This document shows positions 18,060 to 28,763 of a stretch of 64,000 nucleotides of DNA, in pieces. The translations under genes and the position numbers were made by a program. The DNA lies in contig LWTM01000075.1 in the NCBI GenBank assembly GCA_002101205.1, positions 1-64,000 on the forward strand, in the 5' to 3' direction. Below the pieces are notes generated by a model, which saw only the letters and a list, made by a program, of their open reading frames with translations, did not search any database and was not told the DNA's origin. Position 1 is the stretch's first letter. The number at the start of each line of letters is the position of its first letter. The stretch is from Cycloclasticus sp. symbiont of Poecilosclerida sp. N (lineage in GTDB: Bacteria; Pseudomonadota; Gammaproteobacteria; Methylococcales; Cycloclasticaceae).

Positions 18060-19415
18060 CTAAATAACGATTTCAGAGCCTAATACCATATTAGGTAACC
18101 AAGTAGAAATGTTGGGGATATAGGTGATAATCATTAAAAATAAGAACAATACCATCAGCAAAGGCAAGGCTGCTTTAACAACATTGAGAACAGGCATTTT
18201 CGCCACACCTGCACTGACAAATAGATTGAGCCCAACTGGCGGGGTTACTAGGCCAATTTCCATATTAACAACCATCATAATGCCAAGATGAATGGGGTCA
18301 ATACCTAATTGTATCGCAATCGGAAAAACCAGTGGGGCAACGATTAGCAACAAGCCAGAAGGTTCCATAAATTGCCCACCTATCAGCAATAATATATTGA
18401 CCATAATTAAAAACCCGATGACGCCAAAGCCCGCATTAAGTATTAGCTCGGTCATTAATTGCGGCACGCGCTCTTCGGTTAGTATATGTTTTAGCAATAT
18501 TGCGTTGGCGACAACAAATAGCAGCATAATGGATAGTTTTCCTGCTTTGTATAATGCTTTTTGATTATCTTCATGCCAAAAAGAATGGATGATTTTATAA
18601 AACAAATTGGCGCAGTTTTTCTGAGCAAAAGGACCAATATCTTTATAAATAAAATTAGTCACAATAAAAGCATAAACAGCAGCAACAGCTGCGGCCTCTG
18701 TTGGGGTAAATATACCGCCGTAAATGCCACCTAAAATAATAACAATCAGCAATAAGCCCCAAAAAGCATCTTTGGCTGCGTCAAATATTTCCATAAAACC
18801 CGTAAACGGTAAGGCAGGAATATTCTTAATGCGTGCAAGAATATAAATCACCACCATCAGCATAAACCCAATTAACAATCCTGGTATCACCCCACCTAAA
18901 AACATTCTGCCGACTGAAACTTCAGTGGCTGCTGCATAAACAACCATGACAATAGACGGTGGAATTAAGATGCCCAATGTGCCGGCGTTGCAAATAACAC
19001 CTGTGGCAAAATCTTTGCTATAGCCTGCTTTAACCATGCCTGCTATGGCTAAGGATCCAATAGCGACAACAGTTGCAGGTGATGAGCCAGATAAGGCGGC
19101 AAAAATCATACAGGCACAAATGCTTGCCATTGCTAAACCACCACGAAGAGAACCAAATAAAGCGATTGAAAGCCGAATAATACGCCGAGCAATGCCACTG
19201 GTTGTCATAAAACTAGAGGCGAGGATGAAAAAAGGAATGGCAAGTAGCGTGTAATGCTCTTCAAAAGCTGAAAATAATGCTTGTGCAAACGAAGCAAAAG
19301 AGCTGTCTGAATATAATAAAGCAAATAAAATACTAGACAGCCCTAATGCAATCGCAATAGGCACGCCAATCAGTATCAATACAATTATCGATAAAAATAA
19401 TAGACCAATACTCAT
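18060..19415 (-). CDS. dctM: TRAP transporter large membrane subunit DctM
   Basis: The 451-residue protein is almost entirely hydrophobic, with about 12 membrane segments. It has family motifs such as SGSSPATVVAIGSLAIAGM, NAGTLGILIPPSI, GIFTPTEAAA and MVVNMEIGLVTPPVGLNLF. DctM forms the substrate path of tripartite ATP-independent periplasmic transporters and works with DctQ and DctP, driven by a sodium or proton gradient. It is somewhat longer than usual (about 425) owing to a loop near residues 255-290. It overlaps dctQ by four bases. Confidence 0.95.
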   Translation of the reverse strand: MSIGLLFLSIIVLILIGVPIAIALGLSSILFALLYSDSSFASFAQALFSAFEEHYTLLAIPFFILASSFMTTSGIARRIIRLSIALFGSLRGGLAMASICACMIFAALSGSSPATVVAIGSLAIAGMVKAGYSKDFATGVICNAGTLGILIPPSIVMVVYAAATEVSVGRMFLGGVIPGLLIGFMLMVVIYILARIKNIPALPFTGFMEIFDAAKDAFWGLLLIVIILGGIYGGIFTPTEAAAVAAVYAFIVTNFIYKDIGPFAQKNCANLFYKIIHSFWHEDNQKALYKAGKLSIMLLFVVANAILLKHILTEERVPQLMTELILNAGFGVIGFLIMVNILLLIGGQFMEPSGLLLIVAPLVFPIAIQLGIDPIHLGIMMVVNMEIGLVTPPVGLNLFVSAGVAKMPVLNVVKAALPLLMVLFLFLMIITYIPNISTWLPNMVLGSEIVI

Positions 19416-19993
19416 TCTTTTTCTGCTATAAACGAAGAAATAACACCATCAGCTTTATTTTGTAAAATTAAAATAAACTGCTGAACTAAGCGATAAATCA
19501 ATAATAAAGCACCCAATGGCAAAGCGGCATAAGGAATAAACAGCGGTAATTTTGTGTATCGTTCTGAGTCGTTAAATAAATAAGATAAAAACTGTAACAT
19601 CTCTGGCATGGGAATATCATCTGCCTCTAAAAAAGCACGACTACTAATAAATGGATACCAATATTGCCAAGCACTAATTAGGAGGATAATTGCAAATATT
19701 AAACAGATGACAACTACTGTTAAGGCTAATATCTTTTTAAAACGCGCAGAGGCAATATTAACAATGACATCAACGCCAATATGGATGTTTTTTTTAATAC
19801 CATAGGACATGCCCATTAAAACCAGCCAGGCGAACAAAAAAACCGTCAATTCTAATGCCCAAACAATATTGTCATTAAAAATATATCTAGCAATAACATT
19901 AGCAAAAGTCAGTAAAGTCATCGTCGCTAAGCACAAGGCAATAGCGACCTCTTCAAAGTCGTTAGTTTTTTTGATTGGTTTAATGGTTTTCAT
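19412..19993 (-). CDS. dctQ: TRAP transporter small membrane subunit DctQ
   Basis: The 193-residue protein has four membrane segments. Typical stretches are IARYIFNDNIVWALELTVFLFAW and LMGMSYGIKKNIHIGVDV, which match DctQ. It forms the membrane complex with DctM. In the usual order dctP-dctQ-dctM it should follow dctP closely, but here a 445-base IS256-type remnant separates them. Transcription from the dctP promoter may still pass through. Confidence 0.93.
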   Translation of the reverse strand: MKTIKPIKKTNDFEEVAIALCLATMTLLTFANVIARYIFNDNIVWALELTVFLFAWLVLMGMSYGIKKNIHIGVDVIVNIASARFKKILALTVVVICLIFAIILLISAWQYWYPFISSRAFLEADDIPMPEMLQFLSYLFNDSERYTKLPLFIPYAALPLGALLLIYRLVQQFILILQNKADGVISSFIAEKE

Positions 19994-20021
19994 TTAAAAA
20001 TGCTTGATAGGTGATTTTTAA

Positions 20022-20466
20022 GGGTCTGTAAACTGAAACGTGTAAACGCTTATATTTTATAATCCCCTAAACGGAGAATAATATGAGCACGATAACACAA
20101 ACAAAACTAAAGTCTTTTGCCACTGAGTTGGCACAAGGGATTAGAACACAGGGATACTTGGCAAACGTGCCTGCATCGTTATTAAAGATGCCGGTAAAAG
20201 CGGCTTTAGGCGCATAAATAGGCACTCATTTAGGCTAGAGCAAGCTAGAATTATATGACACGCTGACATCACAAGGACTTAACGCTGCCTAATGTCTAAA
20301 AGCGAAAGACTAGTCTAAAGACAGGCCGCCTAAATGTCCTCAATGTAGTGAACCAGATCAGGCAATGGTCAAAACGCCATGAATCAGCTTATCATCCTTC
20401 ACGAATAGAGGCTGAAAGGCTATCTTTAAACAAATGAGCGTTTACACGGAATTATTGACAGGCTCG
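20022..20466 (+). mobile_element. Internally deleted IS256-family element between dctP and dctQ
   Basis: The left end (GGGTCTGTAAACTG and CGTGTAAACGCT, 20022-20050) and the right end (inverse of AGCCTGTCAATAATT and CGTGTAAACGCTC, 20437-20466) form imperfect inverted repeats. At 20083 a 44-residue frame MSTITQTKLKSFATELAQGI, with LLKMPVKAALGA before a stop, matches the N-terminus of IS256-family (mutator-type) transposases. About 900 bases of the transposase are missing. At 445 bases it resembles a miniature element. Confidence 0.7.
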
Positions 20467-20475
20467 CTTTCTTAA

Positions 20476-21465
20476 CTAATTATTTGAATCAATCGCAGCT
20501 TTTAATGTTTCTTTGCCAATATTTTTTTCAAACTTTTTCCAAACCGGTTTTAATGCATCAACCCATTCTTGCCGCTGTGCATCATTCAATAAACGAATTT
20601 TTGAGCCAGTTGCAATAATTTTATCTCTATTTTTTCTATTAACCAAACCCGCCTCTGAATTACGAAAATGAGTAACTTCTTGCAATATAGAGGTTAATTT
20701 ATTGCGAATATCTGCATCTAATTCTTGCCACCATTTTGTCGAAGTAACGACCAGATAATCCAATATGCCATGGTTACTTTGTGTAATACCATCTTGGACT
20801 TCAAAGAATTTTTTACCATAAATATTAGACCAAGTATTTTCTTGCCCATCCACAACACCTGTTTGTAATGCCCCGTAAACTTCTTTAAACGCCATTTTTT
20901 GTGGTGATGCACCAAGTTGTTTAAATTGCGCGGTTAAGACGTCAGAAGACTGAATGCGGAATTTTAATCCTTTGGCATCACTAGGTTTAATTAACGGCTT
21001 GTTAGCGGAGAGTTGTTTCATGCCATTATGCCAATAAGTCAAGCCTGTTAAGCCTTTTTCATTCATAGAATTAAGAAGTTTTATGCCCTGTTTTGATTTT
21101 TGAAACCGTTCAACAGCCTCAACATCCTTAAATAAGAAGGGTAAATCAAAAATTCTAAATTTCTTGGTAAATCTTTCAAACTTAGACAATGAGGGTGCGG
21201 CAAAATGAAGGTCACCATTCAATAATGCCTCTAAGGCTTTTTTGTCACTAAATAAAATAGAGTTTGGATAAACCACCATACAGGCAATCCCGTTCATTTC
21301 AGCATTCACTCTTTTTGCAAACAAATCAGCGGCGATACCTTTTGGATGTTTGTTAGTATTAGTAACATGACTAAATTTAAGCACCATTTCGCCTTCATCA
21401 CAATTTGCCAATACGCTTTTTTGCCAAATGATTAAAGATAATGATATTAGTAATATGTGTTTCAT
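20476..21465 (-). CDS. dctP: TRAP transporter periplasmic solute-binding protein DctP
   Basis: The 329-residue protein has a signal peptide (MKHILLISLSLIIWQKSVLA) and the DctP fold. It has KFSHV near the start, GLKFRIQ with the Arg that binds the substrate carboxylate, and GVVDGQENTWSNI. It captures an organic acid in the periplasm for DctQM. The exact ligand cannot be read from sequence, though the group often binds C4-dicarboxylates. The stop lies only 10 bases from the IS256 remnant. Confidence 0.95.
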   Translation of the reverse strand: MKHILLISLSLIIWQKSVLANCDEGEMVLKFSHVTNTNKHPKGIAADLFAKRVNAEMNGIACMVVYPNSILFSDKKALEALLNGDLHFAAPSLSKFERFTKKFRIFDLPFLFKDVEAVERFQKSKQGIKLLNSMNEKGLTGLTYWHNGMKQLSANKPLIKPSDAKGLKFRIQSSDVLTAQFKQLGASPQKMAFKEVYGALQTGVVDGQENTWSNIYGKKFFEVQDGITQSNHGILDYLVVTSTKWWQELDADIRNKLTSILQEVTHFRNSEAGLVNRKNRDKIIATGSKIRLLNDAQRQEWVDALKPVWKKFEKNIGKETLKAAIDSNN

Positions 21466-21588
21466 GATATTCCCTTTTAATATGTAAATCCCACTTCAAA
21501 TTACACCACCTAGAACCTCAGCTAGCGTCCGATAGTATAAGCATTTTCTGGGTTGATTATTAATCTTGTTTGCAATCTCTTGAGCCAT

Positions 21589-21617
21589 TTTATAACAAAC
21601 CAGCAAGAAAACCTCAA
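21589..21617 (-). promoter_or_regulatory. Candidate sigma-70 promoter for dctP
   Basis: On the minus strand, TTGAGG, a 17-base spacer and TATAAA lie about 125 bases upstream of the dctP start. The spacing is ideal and both boxes are close to consensus. Confidence 0.5.
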
Positions 21618-21641
21618 TTTTTTTAAAATGGGAATGAATTG

Positions 21642-21815
21642 CTAGTCTTGCTCTTTAATATATCTTTCTATTGTTTTTCTTGAAGCGTCCCCAACTGAGC
21701 AGGCAAAGTATCCTCCTGCTCACAAAACCTTTCTTTTCCAGAAACTCTTTTTAAGTTTCTCAGGATGTTTTCTCCATAACATAGACGTTGTGTACCCCTT
21801 GATAGATTTAGCTAC
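21642..21815 (-). pseudogene. IS200/IS605 TnpA, C-terminal remnant
   Basis: On the minus strand the reading VAKSIKGYTTSM, HPEKLKKSFWKRK, then GYFACSVGDASRKTIERYI and KEQD followed by a stop is the C-terminal end of a Y1 transposase of the IS200/IS605 group. In these proteins the tyrosine helix is followed by a YF(A/V)xSVGD(A/V) motif. The frame shifts once near 21715. The catalytic HUH motif region is missing. Confidence 0.65.
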
Positions 21816-21946
21816 ACAAGCATCGCCGGCGCTGACAGTATATCCGCCTGATAGACAAGGCAGGCAATTAAGCGAATAGAGTCGCCTCGCATACCTCGAT
21901 AGAATATTGTGGTTCTCTCAATCAAGGTAAGATGATTATAGGGCAT
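21812..21946 (-). pseudogene. IS30-like transposase, N-terminal fragment
   Basis: A frame of 44 residues, MPYNHLTLIERTTIFYRGMR continuing to a stop, has a good RBS (CAGGAG). It resembles the start of IS30-family transposases (M-x-Y-x-H-L-T-x-x-E-R). The rest of the gene is missing and the frame runs straight into the IS200 remnant. A small unrelated peptide cannot be excluded. Confidence 0.4.
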
Positions 21947-22029
21947 AGTTTTCTCCTGTTAGTTAAAGTATTTGCGTGCTTTTAACTAAACTGAGCTGCC
22001 CTGCCCTGCGCATACCTGAACAGCTAATT

Positions 22030-22794
22030 TCACTTCACAAGCTCTTTATACAAGCTCTTAAATTCTTCGGTTACTTTGTGCGTCGGTGCAAACTGTATCA
22101 TCGGTAGTGAAGCGCTGTGTGATTCGCGGATTTTCACAGAGGCTGAGATCTTTGTTTTAAATACCGTCAGCCCATCGGCGAGTAATTCATTCACAAGCTG
22201 GATTGGTAGCTTAGCTCTTTTTTGGAAATGATTAACGACAATGCCTTCGATAAGTAAATCAGGGTTGTGATCGGCGTTTACTTCATCAATAGTATCAAGA
22301 AGTGAATACAAAGCTTGTTTTGAGAACACGTCGCAATCAAACGGAATAATGCAGTTATTTGCAGCAATTAGTGCCGACCTTGTGTAAAAATTTAATGCGG
22401 GAGGTGTGTCGATAAAAATATTGTCAAACCCATCCATTGCCTCAATAGCTTCTTTTAATTTGTAGATTTTGTAACGCGATTCAAGTTTGGCGTGCAAATT
22501 ATCCATATCTGGATGAGATGGCATAACGTATAAGTTTGGCACTTCCGTTTCATAAATAAATTCACTGAAGTCCTTTGGGAACAAGCTGATGCTGAGAGTT
22601 CCGGCATAAAAGTCCGCTAATGTTGATTCGAGCTCTTCGGTTCTGTGGCCGAGTAAGTAATGTGTTGAGTTGCCTTGTGTATCCAAGTCAATCAGCAAGG
22701 TTTTTTTGCCTTTCGATGCGCTAATAGCCGCCAAATTACAGCTAATGGTTGATTTTCCAACACCGCCTTTTTGATTAAAAATAACTCGATTCAT
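22030..22794 (-). CDS. Orphan ParA-family ATPase
   Basis: The 254-residue protein has the deviant Walker A motif KGGVGKS with the signature lysine, DLDTQGNSTHYLLG, and FIDTPPALNFYTRSAL. This is a MinD/ParA-type ATPase that positions cargo such as DNA or protein clusters. No parB gene or parS-like repeat is beside it. Its start overlaps the stop of the zinc-ribbon gene by four bases (ATGA), so the two are translationally coupled. The cargo is unknown. Confidence 0.9.
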   Translation of the reverse strand: MNRVIFNQKGGVGKSTISCNLAAISASKGKKTLLIDLDTQGNSTHYLLGHRTEELESTLADFYAGTLSISLFPKDFSEFIYETEVPNLYVMPSHPDMDNLHAKLESRYKIYKLKEAIEAMDGFDNIFIDTPPALNFYTRSALIAANNCIIPFDCDVFSKQALYSLLDTIDEVNADHNPDLLIEGIVVNHFQKRAKLPIQLVNELLADGLTVFKTKISASVKIRESHSASLPMIQFAPTHKVTEEFKSLYKELVK

Positions 22795-23315
22795 TGTTTT
22801 TCTGCCTTTTTACTGTGACGTTTGAATTCTGTTTTATGACATTTTGGGCAGGATGGGATACGCCCTGTTTTTTTAAAGTTTAAGGTTTCCTCACAACAAA
22901 TACACTCTAGTGTACCTGGGCCCGCAACTTCGCCTGAGTGATAAAGCTGTGCCTTTACCGCATCTATACTGAGCTTATCCCACTCCAGTTTTGTTTTGTC
23001 GGCCACTAAATTCAGCCAGTCACCAATTTTACCTTCTATTAACGTAGATTCAAATGCCAACCACTGTGAAAACTCTTCTTGGGTTTCTTGTAAATACGCA
23101 GAAACGTCTTCCAAGTCTCTTTTGAGATAATTGGCTACTTTGTTGGCCTCCTCACGCGTTAATTCTCCCAACTTAATGGCTTTCTCTTGAGCCTGTTTCA
23201 GATTATCATCAATGGTTGGAATGGCCAGCTTTTCAGCCGTCTCAATTGCGTCGTGAAGGCGCTTAACCATAACATCGTATGCGTGTGATAGTTTGTCTTG
23301 CATAAGGTTGTTCAT
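22791..23315 (-). CDS. YbeL-like (DUF1451) zinc-ribbon protein
   Basis: The 174-residue protein is mostly helical with a long charged coiled-coil region (about 1-125). It ends in a zinc ribbon with CICCEETLNF and PSCPKCHKTEF. This matches DUF1451/YbeL proteins, whose gene neighbours leuS in E. coli as it does here, in divergent orientation. The function is not established. Coupling to a downstream ParA gene is not the E. coli arrangement. Confidence 0.85.
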   Translation of the reverse strand: MNNLMQDKLSHAYDVMVKRLHDAIETAEKLAIPTIDDNLKQAQEKAIKLGELTREEANKVANYLKRDLEDVSAYLQETQEEFSQWLAFESTLIEGKIGDWLNLVADKTKLEWDKLSIDAVKAQLYHSGEVAGPGTLECICCEETLNFKKTGRIPSCPKCHKTEFKRHSKKAEKQ

Positions 23316-23403
23316 AATGCCTGCTTGCGTAATATCGCTTTCGGTTTAAGGGTAGCTAAGGTATTCTACCTAGCTTATTAATAGTGTGTCCGACGGTAGA
23401 AAA

Positions 23404-25848
23404 ATGCAAGAAGAATATCAACCCTCTCTTATCGAAAAGAGTGTTCAAGATAGGTGGCAAGAAACAAGCGCTTTTGAAGTAAGCGAAGACTCTGAGAAGG
23501 AAAAATACTATTGTTTATCGATGTTTCCTTACCCTAGTGGACGCATGCACATGGGGCACGTGCGTAATTACACCATTGGAGATGTGATTAGTCGTTATCA
23601 ACGCATGAATGGCAAAAACGTGATGCAGCCGATGGGCTGGGATGCGTTTGGTTTGCCTGCTGAAAACGCAGCGATAAAGCACGGTGTGCATCCAGGTGAT
23701 TGGACAGCAGATAATATCGCCTATATGCGTGATCAGTTGAAGCAACTGGGCTTTGCTTACGACTGGAAGCGCGAACTTGCGACTTGTAATGATGATTATT
23801 ATCGCTGGGAACAATGGTTTTTTACGCGCTTATTAGAAAAAGATTTAGTGTACAAAAAAACGGCACCGCTAAATTGGTGCCCAGATTGCAATACGGTATT
23901 AGCGAACGAGCAAGTGATTGATGGCTGTTGTTGGCGCTGTGATAACGAAGTAGAAAAACGTGAGATTTCGCAATGGTTTATGCGTATTACAAATTATGCG
24001 GATGAATTACTGGCCTCACTGAAAGAACTTGAAGGTTGGCCAGAGCAAGTACGAACTATGCAAAAGAACTGGATTGGCCGTTCAGAAGGTGTTGAGCTAT
24101 CTTTTAGCATCGAAGGCGGCGAGCCTTTGTCGGTTTATACCACACGCCCCGACACCTTGATGGGTGTGACGTATGTGGCGGTTGCCGTAGAACACCCATT
24201 GGCGGTTAAAGCCGCAAAAAATAGCACATCGATTACAGCTTTCTTAGACGAGTGTAAAACGATGGAAACATCGGAAGCCGCGATGGAGACCATGAAAAAA
24301 AAAGGCATTGACTCAGGTATCAAAGCGACACACCCTTTAACAGGCGAAGAAATACCTGTTTGGATTGCTAACTTTGTGTTGATGCATTACGGCACGGGCT
24401 CGGTGATGTCTGTGCCGGCACATGATCAACGCGATTTTGAATTTGCGACAAAATACGGTCTGAATATTAAACAGGTTATTACGTCGCCTGAGGCTGAAAT
24501 TGATATGAGAGCGCAGGCGTATACGGGCAAAGGTACGCTAATTAATTCTCAGCAATTTGATGGTCTTGATTTTCAACAGGCATTTGATGCAATAGCAGAC
24601 GAGTTAAGCACTAAAGGCATGGGTGAGAAAAAAGTTAACTATCGCTTGCGTGACTGGGGTATTTCGCGTCAACGCTATTGGGGCACACCTGTGCCGGTTG
24701 TTTATTGTAACAGCTGTGGCACCGTACCTGTGCCAGATGATCAATTGCCGGTTAAGCTGCCGCAAGATGTTTCGCTAGAAGGTGTGGGGTCGCCGCTGGC
24801 ACGCCTAGAATCATTTGTTGAAACCACGTGCCCACGTTGTAACGGCAAGGCGAAAAGAGAAACTGATACCTTCGATACGTTTATGGAATCCTCTTGGTAT
24901 TTTGCACGTTATTGTTGTGCGGACAACGGGCAAGCAATGCTCGATGAACGAGCTAATTATTGGTTACCCGTGGACCAATATATTGGCGGCATTGAACACG
25001 CTATCTTGCATTTGTTGTATTCGCGTTTTTATACAAAATTATTGCGTGATATGGGATTGTTGGTGTGTGATGAACCATTTAAAAACCTATTAACGCAAGG
25101 TATGGTGCTTAAAGATGGCACTAAAATGTCAAAGTCAAAAGGCAACACCGTTGATCCGCAAGCACTGATTGAAAAATATGGCGCGGACACAGTGCGGTTA
25201 TTCACCATGTTTGCCGCACCTCCTGAGCAATCATTGGAGTGGTCTGATAGTGCCGTAGAAGGATCTTTTAGGTTTATTCGTCGCTTATGGAAGCAAGTAA
25301 GAACTCACCTGAGTGCCGGCATTACTACAGGTTATTCAGTCAGTGATTTATCCAGTGAGGAGAAAAAATTTCGCCGTCAAATCCACGAAACGTTGAGTAA
25401 AGTGAGCGATGATTTTGCTCGTCGCTTAACATTTAATACCGCGATTGCAGCCAATATGGAATTACTAAACGCGGTGTCTAAAGTCAATGCTCAAACAGAA
25501 ACCACACGTGCGCTACGTCAAGAAGCATTAGACAGTATTGTGTTGATGTTGTCGCCGGTTATTCCGCACGTTTGTGACGAGTTATGGAAAGCGCTTGGGC
25601 ATGAAGATAACCTTATTGATGCGAAATGGCCAGAATTTGATGCGACAGCGTTGGTGTTGGATGAAGTGCAGATGGCTGTGCAGGTCAATGGCAAACTAAG
25701 GGCCAAAATTACTGTTGCCGCGGATGTGGATAAAGAAACCATAGAAAAGTTGGCACTATCGGAGGATAATGTCGATAAATATATTGACGGCAAGCCCATT
25801 CAAAAGGTTATTATTGTGCCTAAGAGATTAGTTAATATCGTTATTTAA
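23404..25848 (+). CDS. leuS: Leucyl-tRNA synthetase
   Basis: This class I synthetase of about 814 residues has the HIGH-type motif HMGH near residue 50, the editing-domain threonine-rich stretch ([12 protein letters not shown]) and the KMSKS motif ([14 protein letters not shown]). A Zn-like C4 cluster (CPDCNTVL ... CWRC) is present. A GTG at 23386 would add six residues, but the ATG at 23404 ([12 protein letters not shown]) aligns with the E. coli start. It begins a block running through lptE, holA, proA, nadD, rsfS and rlmH. Confidence 0.97.
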   Translation: MQEEYQPSLIEKSVQDRWQETSAFEVSEDSEKEKYYCLSMFPYPSGRMHMGHVRNYTIGDVISRYQRMNGKNVMQPMGWDAFGLPAENAAIKHGVHPGDWTADNIAYMRDQLKQLGFAYDWKRELATCNDDYYRWEQWFFTRLLEKDLVYKKTAPLNWCPDCNTVLANEQVIDGCCWRCDNEVEKREISQWFMRITNYADELLASLKELEGWPEQVRTMQKNWIGRSEGVELSFSIEGGEPLSVYTTRPDTLMGVTYVAVAVEHPLAVKAAKNSTSITAFLDECKTMETSEAAMETMKKKGIDSGIKATHPLTGEEIPVWIANFVLMHYGTGSVMSVPAHDQRDFEFATKYGLNIKQVITSPEAEIDMRAQAYTGKGTLINSQQFDGLDFQQAFDAIADELSTKGMGEKKVNYRLRDWGISRQRYWGTPVPVVYCNSCGTVPVPDDQLPVKLPQDVSLEGVGSPLARLESFVETTCPRCNGKAKRETDTFDTFMESSWYFARYCCADNGQAMLDERANYWLPVDQYIGGIEHAILHLLYSRFYTKLLRDMGLLVCDEPFKNLLTQGMVLKDGTKMSKSKGNTVDPQALIEKYGADTVRLFTMFAAPPEQSLEWSDSAVEGSFRFIRRLWKQVRTHLSAGITTGYSVSDLSSEEKKFRRQIHETLSKVSDDFARRLTFNTAIAANMELLNAVSKVNAQTETTRALRQEALDSIVLMLSPVIPHVCDELWKALGHEDNLIDAKWPEFDATALVLDEVQMAVQVNGKLRAKITVAADVDKETIEKLALSEDNVDKYIDGKPIQKVIIVPKRLVNIVI

Positions 25849-25860
25849 CGGATAAACATT

Positions 25861-26391
25861 ATGCAAAAACACACCAGCTTCTTTGTTTTGTTGCGCTCGG
25901 TTGTCATTTTATGCTTGCTGACGGCGACGTTAACAGCGTGTGGCTTCAAATCACGCGGTTCTTTTCAGTTGCCAGTTGAACTGCAAAAAATATATGTTGC
26001 GGGCTCTCAAAGCAGTGATTTAGTAAAGAATTTGAATGAAATGTTAGCGTATTCAGCAAAAGTGGCTGCTAACCGTTCAGACGCAGACGTTGTGCTAATA
26101 ATCAATAAAGAAGAGACAGCGAACAGAACGCTGAGTGTTGATTCCAGGGGTAAAGTGCGTGAGTCTGAAATGCAGTTTTCAGTTATCTACAGTTTAGTCT
26201 TGACTAATGGCGATGCTTTGTTGGACAAAGAAGAGTTGTTATTAGTGCGTGATTATATTAATGATGAAAATGACATCATTGGGCGTACAAACGAATCGAT
26301 GGTCATAACCGGTGATTTAAAACGCGATGCCGCACAACAAATACTAAGACGAATCCATGCATTAAAATTCACTTCTGCTAACTTGATTTAA
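25861..26391 (+). CDS. lptE: LPS-assembly lipoprotein LptE
   Basis: The 176-residue lipoprotein has a signal sequence and lipobox LTAC (about residues 24-27), followed by GFKSRGSFQLPVELQKIYV, typical of LptE/RlpB. LptE plugs the LptD barrel that inserts LPS into the outer membrane. The position between leuS and holA is the conserved gammaproteobacterial order. LptD is encoded elsewhere in this window (42374). Confidence 0.93.
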   Translation: MQKHTSFFVLLRSVVILCLLTATLTACGFKSRGSFQLPVELQKIYVAGSQSSDLVKNLNEMLAYSAKVAANRSDADVVLIINKEETANRTLSVDSRGKVRESEMQFSVIYSLVLTNGDALLDKEELLLVRDYINDENDIIGRTNESMVITGDLKRDAAQQILRRIHALKFTSANLI

Positions 26392-26418
26392 TATTACTGG
26401 CTCATCAAGTTAGAAACC

Positions 26419-27465
26419 ATGCAATTAAATGACGTTAATCAATTAGCTTTTGCAATCGATAAAGGACTCGCTTCAGTTTATTTAGTGGCCGGCGATGAAC
26501 CTTTGCAGCAAGGTGAAGCAGTCGATTTGATTCGTAAAAAAGCACGAGCAGAAGGTTTTCTTAATCGCGAAGTGTTGCATGTGGAAGGCCGTTTTGACTG
26601 GGGTCAATTACTCGGCGCAAGCCTTACGCAATCTTTACTCGCAGAGAAAAACTTAATTGAGCTAAATTTACCAACAGGTAAGCCTGGTAGAGATGGCTCA
26701 CAGGCGATAGAAAAGGTCGTCAGTGATTCATCAGGCGATAACTTACTGATTATTATTGCGGGGAAATTAGACAAATCATCTAAAAAAACAAAATGGTTTA
26801 AGGCGATTGATAAACACGGTTTGGTGCTGTCAGTTTGGCCACTAAAGTATAACGAGTTGTTATCTTGGTTAAAACAAAGGCTGCAGCGCAAGGGTCTTTC
26901 AGTTGACCGGCAAGGCGTTCAATTGTTAGCAAACAGCGTTGAGGGTAACCTTTTAGCGGCGGCGCAAGAAGTTGAAAAGCTCCATGCTTTGCACGGTTCG
27001 GCTAACTTGTCGGTCGACGACATAGCCGATGCCGTGGCGGACAATGCCCGTTACGACGTGTTTAAACTGATGGACAGTGTGCTGGCTGGACATTCACAAA
27101 GAGCGGTGCAGATTTTAAAGAGTCTGCGTGGTGAAAAGCTTGCCGTACCGATTCTTATATGGGCATTAACGCGCGACTTGCGTATTGTGGCAGGCTTGAG
27201 TTTTGAGAAATCTACAACGGGCCGAATGCTTGCAACGTTTAACAGACAAAAACCACCTATATCATGGGATAGCAAAAAAAAACAGTATATTCAGGCGCTT
27301 TCTAGGGGGAGTCTGAGTCAATGGCACAGCTTACTTCGAGCTTGTGTGAAAGTGGAGAGAATGACTAAAGGCGTTGAAGTGGGTAATGAATGGTTACTGA
27401 TCGAGCAAATTTGTTTGGCGTTTTGTGAGCCTAAACGGCTAAGAAAAAATGCTTTAGTTGGCTAA
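26419..27465 (+). CDS. holA: DNA polymerase III subunit delta
   Basis: The 348-residue protein starts with the typical [20 protein letters not shown]. It continues with AAA+-like and helical domains, including [16 protein letters not shown] and [14 protein letters not shown]. The delta subunit opens the beta clamp in the clamp-loader complex. Length is close to E. coli HolA (343). It lies 27 bases after lptE in the same transcription block. Confidence 0.93.
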   Translation: MQLNDVNQLAFAIDKGLASVYLVAGDEPLQQGEAVDLIRKKARAEGFLNREVLHVEGRFDWGQLLGASLTQSLLAEKNLIELNLPTGKPGRDGSQAIEKVVSDSSGDNLLIIIAGKLDKSSKKTKWFKAIDKHGLVLSVWPLKYNELLSWLKQRLQRKGLSVDRQGVQLLANSVEGNLLAAAQEVEKLHALHGSANLSVDDIADAVADNARYDVFKLMDSVLAGHSQRAVQILKSLRGEKLAVPILIWALTRDLRIVAGLSFEKSTTGRMLATFNRQKPPISWDSKKKQYIQALSRGSLSQWHSLLRACVKVERMTKGVEVGNEWLLIEQICLAFCEPKRLRKNALVG

Positions 27466-27491
27466 ATTTAGAAATAGATAAAGGTTATAAA

Positions 27492-28751
27492 ATGAATGAG
27501 TTAATTGAATATATGCAACAACTTGGTCAACGCGCGAAAAGCGCTGCGCGGGTGATTGCGAATGCCGATACAGGAGTTAAAAACGGCGCGTTAACCGCTA
27601 TTGCTGATGAAATTGAAGCGCGGCAAGCGGAGATTCTTAATGCGAATAAATTGGATATGCAAGCAGGTAAAAAAAATGGCCTTGACGCAGCTTTTCTTGA
27701 CCGTTTGGCGCTTAATGAAGAGCGTGTAGCTGCAATGGCTGAAGGGCTTAGACAAATTGTTAGCTTAGCTGACCCTGTTGGCGAGATTAGTCAGATTAAT
27801 TCGCGCCCATCAGGTATTAAAGTAGGGCAAATGCGAGTGCCTCTTGGTGTTATCGGTATTATTTATGAGTCACGCCCTAACGTAACGGCGGATGCGGCTG
27901 CGTTGTGTTTAAAGTCAGGTAATGCCAGTATTTTACGTGGCGGTTCTGAAGCAAAACATTCAAATTTAGCAATCGCGGCGTGCATAAGCAAAGGCTTAAA
28001 AACTGCGGGCTTACCTGGCGATGTTGTGCAAGTGATTGAGACAACCGATCGTAATGCAGTCGGCGAGCTTATTCGTATGCAAGGCAGCGTCGATGTGATT
28101 ATTCCAAGAGGTGGCAAGGGCTTGATCAAAAGAGTCGCAAGAGAAGCGCTCGTGCCAGTGATAAAACATTTACACGGTGTTTGTCATGTTTATATTGATG
28201 ACAAAGCGGATAGCGAGATGGCGAAGTCAATTGCATTTAATGCCAAAACGCAGCGTTATGGTACCTGTAACACAATGGAGACACTGCTTGTTGCTGAAGG
28301 TGTTGCGGCTGAATTGTTGCCTGAGTTGGCGGCGCTATATGCCTCTGAGAACGTAGAGCTTCGTGGCTGTGAGAAAACCCGTGAGATTTTGCCAACGTGT
28401 GTGAAAGCTGTTGAAGCAGACTGGGACGAAGAGTACTTGGCTCCTATCTTGTCTATTCGCGTTGTCAGCGATATGGAAGCGGCGATAGACCATATTCATC
28501 ACCATGGTTCTGGGCATACAGAGTCCATTGTGACAGACGATTACGCGAGGGCGATGCGTTTCTTGCGCGAAGTAGATTCTAGTTCAGTTATGGTGAATGC
28601 CTCTACTCGATTTGCCGATGGTTTTGAATATGGCCTAGGCGGGGAAATAGGGATTAGTACGAATAAATTGCACGCACGCGGGCCAGTTGGTTTGGTTGGC
28701 TTAACGACGCAAAAATACATTGTGTTAGGTGCAGGGCATATACGCCAGTAA
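27492..28751 (+). CDS. proA: Gamma-glutamyl phosphate reductase
   Basis: The 419-residue aldehyde-dehydrogenase-like enzyme makes glutamate-5-semialdehyde, the second step of proline synthesis. The catalytic cysteine is in [12 protein letters not shown]. The substrate-binding stretch [20 protein letters not shown] and the C-terminal [11 protein letters not shown]-like [20 protein letters not shown] are present. Length is family-typical (E. coli 417). proB is not adjacent. Confidence 0.97.
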   Translation: MNELIEYMQQLGQRAKSAARVIANADTGVKNGALTAIADEIEARQAEILNANKLDMQAGKKNGLDAAFLDRLALNEERVAAMAEGLRQIVSLADPVGEISQINSRPSGIKVGQMRVPLGVIGIIYESRPNVTADAAALCLKSGNASILRGGSEAKHSNLAIAACISKGLKTAGLPGDVVQVIETTDRNAVGELIRMQGSVDVIIPRGGKGLIKRVAREALVPVIKHLHGVCHVYIDDKADSEMAKSIAFNAKTQRYGTCNTMETLLVAEGVAAELLPELAALYASENVELRGCEKTREILPTCVKAVEADWDEEYLAPILSIRVVSDMEAAIDHIHHHGSGHTESIVTDDYARAMRFLREVDSSSVMVNASTRFADGFEYGLGGEIGISTNKLHARGPVGLVGLTTQKYIVLGAGHIRQ

Positions 28752-28763
28752 AAGACCATTAAG

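Noticed and set aside
22030-22794. Chromosome partition locus or origin region
   Set aside because: The ParA has no ParB partner, no parS-like sites and no dnaA/gidA neighbours, so I do not call an origin.
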